Position numbers and translations under genes: made by a program
Notes under the pieces: model-generated
Told to the model about the DNA's origin: nothing
The model's database searches: none
What the model saw: the letters and a program-made list of their open reading frames with translations, nothing else
In this document: positions 5,227 to 5,876 of the stretch, piece after piece
Numbering within the stretch: position 1 is the stretch's first letter
Layout of the letters: the number at the start of each line of letters is the position of its first letter
Source: an uncultured bacterium
GTDB taxonomy: Bacteria > Krumholzibacteriota > Krumholzibacteriia > LZORAL124-64-63
DNA: 5,876 nt
Assembly: GCA_903847545.1 (NCBI GenBank)
Contig: CAINDZ010000688.1
Location: forward strand, 1-5,876
Direction of reading: 5' to 3'

Positions 5227-5876
5227 ATGCGCTGGATCGATATCATCCTGCCGGAGCCGGGAACCGACCAGGCGCTGGACGCCGCGCTCGCCCAGGTGGC
5301 GGCGCAGGCGGCGCGCTATCCCGAGGTGCAGCAGCGGGACGGCCTGGACGCCGGCACGCTCCTGCCCCTGATGGCCGAGGCCGGGCGCACCCTGTTCAAC
5401 GCCGTGACCGCGGCCGTGCCCCGGGCCTTTGACGGCGCCGGGCGCGCCGCGACCGTCGACACGCTGACGGTCGGCGAGACGGCCCACGACGCGCTGGTCG
5501 GGTTCCACCTGGTGGTGGACAAGGCCTGGCTGGGCCTGCCCTGGACCTGGCTGCACAACGGCCTGAGCTTCGTCTTCGAGCAGCACCCGCTGTGCGCCAG
5601 CCTGCGCCCGGCGGCGCTGCCGCCGTCGGCCACGCGCCGTCCCTGGATGCAGCGGCAGGTGCGCGCCGGCTTCCTGGTCGGCGAGGGCGGGTCGCAGGAC
5701 CTGCGCGCCATCCGCGACCAGCTGCAGGGTCCGGATGCCCGCCTGCCCGAGCTGCTGTTCATCCCCGGCCACACCGACCCGAAGATGCGGCGCCTGATCT
5801 TCCGCGAGGCCGAGGCCATCGGCCTGGCCCTGGAGTCCGGCGTCGCGGGGCGTCCCCTGGCCCGGCTCGAGATGCC
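5227..5876 (+). CDS. Protein with CHAT-like (caspase-like) N-terminal features, cut by window edge
   Basis: The frame is open from ATG 5227 to the window end (216 full codons), preceded by a strong GGAGGG Shine-Dalgarno 4 nt upstream, and has the high G/C third-position use of its neighbours. I do not firmly recognise the family. No signal peptide or membrane segment is visible, so it is probably cytoplasmic. Residues ~12-60 are alpha-helical (LDAALAQVAAQAAR; LMAEAGRTLFNAV). Then come strand FHLVVDKAWL (93-102) and GLPWTWLHNGLSFVFEQHPL (103-122). The latter recalls the LPWELLxDG...L strand-turn motif before the catalytic core of CHAT domains, with WTW in place of WEL. Residues 145-152 (VRAGFLVG) and the helix IFREAEAIGLAL (191-202) fit the segments CHAT proteins show next. 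The expected catalytic His and Cys would lie beyond the edge, so peptidase activity is untestable here. Gene confidence is high; the CHAT assignment is tentative (about 0.45). Confidence 0.85.
   Translation, partial: MRWIDIILPEPGTDQALDAALAQVAAQAARYPEVQQRDGLDAGTLLPLMAEAGRTLFNAVTAAVPRAFDGAGRAATVDTLTVGETAHDALVGFHLVVDKAWLGLPWTWLHNGLSFVFEQHPLCASLRPAALPPSATRRPWMQRQVRAGFLVGEGGSQDLRAIRDQLQGPDARLPELLFIPGHTDPKMRRLIFREAEAIGLALESGVAGRPLARLEM

Noticed and set aside
4767..5246. Minus-strand frame across the tRNA gene encoding a PGRDSNSHG-type peptide
   Set aside because: It is the familiar artefact of translating the antisense of a tRNA-Leu gene. It covers the tRNA, its promoter and terminator, and has no Shine-Dalgarno or family similarity.
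5148..5432. 94-codon plus-strand frame starting at ATG 5148
   Set aside because: It overlaps the 5227 gene in another frame, has no Shine-Dalgarno, begins inside leader hairpin 1 and has Arg/Gly/Pro/Ala-rich composition typical of an off-frame reading of GC-rich DNA.
4891..5819. Minus-strand frames opposite the partial plus-strand gene (4891-5772, 5316-5819)
   Set aside because: One crosses the tRNA and terminator. The plus-strand gene has a strong Shine-Dalgarno, normal third-position composition and plausible secondary structure, while these do not.

Overview
The window is a compact, very GC-rich bacterial chromosome segment with strong G/C preference at third codon positions. It contains no mobile element, CRISPR array or rRNA. 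The organism cannot be named from it. The amidase carries a Sec signal peptide and an AMIN-like region, which suggests a diderm. The GC content, divergent protein sequences and gene order would suit an uncultured high-GC lineage (Krumholzibacteriota, Eisenbacteria, Gemmatimonadota or deltaproteobacterial type), but this is a low-confidence inference.

Left and middle (1-4720, minus strand): a six-gene operon reads right to left as smpB, a periplasmic N-acetylmuramoyl-L-alanine amidase, a GerMN-domain protein, murI, rph, and rdgB (cut by the left edge). Neighbouring genes overlap by 4 nt or 1 nt or are separated by 1 to 29 nt, so a single transcript is very likely. A near-consensus sigma70-type promoter (TTGGCA, 18 nt, TATATT) lies just upstream of smpB. 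The set mixes translation and RNA quality control (SmpB for trans-translation, RNase PH for tRNA 3' ends), nucleotide-pool cleaning (RdgB), and cell-wall synthesis and remodelling (MurI, amidase, GerMN). The murI/gerM/rph/rdgB part resembles the racE-gerM-rph-ysnA cluster of Bacillus subtilis, with the order of murI and gerM exchanged.

Right (4721-5876, plus strand): a divergent promoter (TTGACA, 17 nt, TACATT) drives a single tRNA-Leu(CAG) gene with an encoded CCA, followed by an intrinsic terminator. Next comes a roughly 200-nt non-coding stretch containing an excellent sigma54 (-24/-12) promoter match and two small hairpins. It leads to a partial gene with a strong Shine-Dalgarno. That gene runs off the right edge; its visible 216 codons are not confidently assignable but resemble the N-terminal part of a CHAT (caspase-like) domain. 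This sigma54/CHAT-like module is the least conventional part of the window. The rest is conserved housekeeping.
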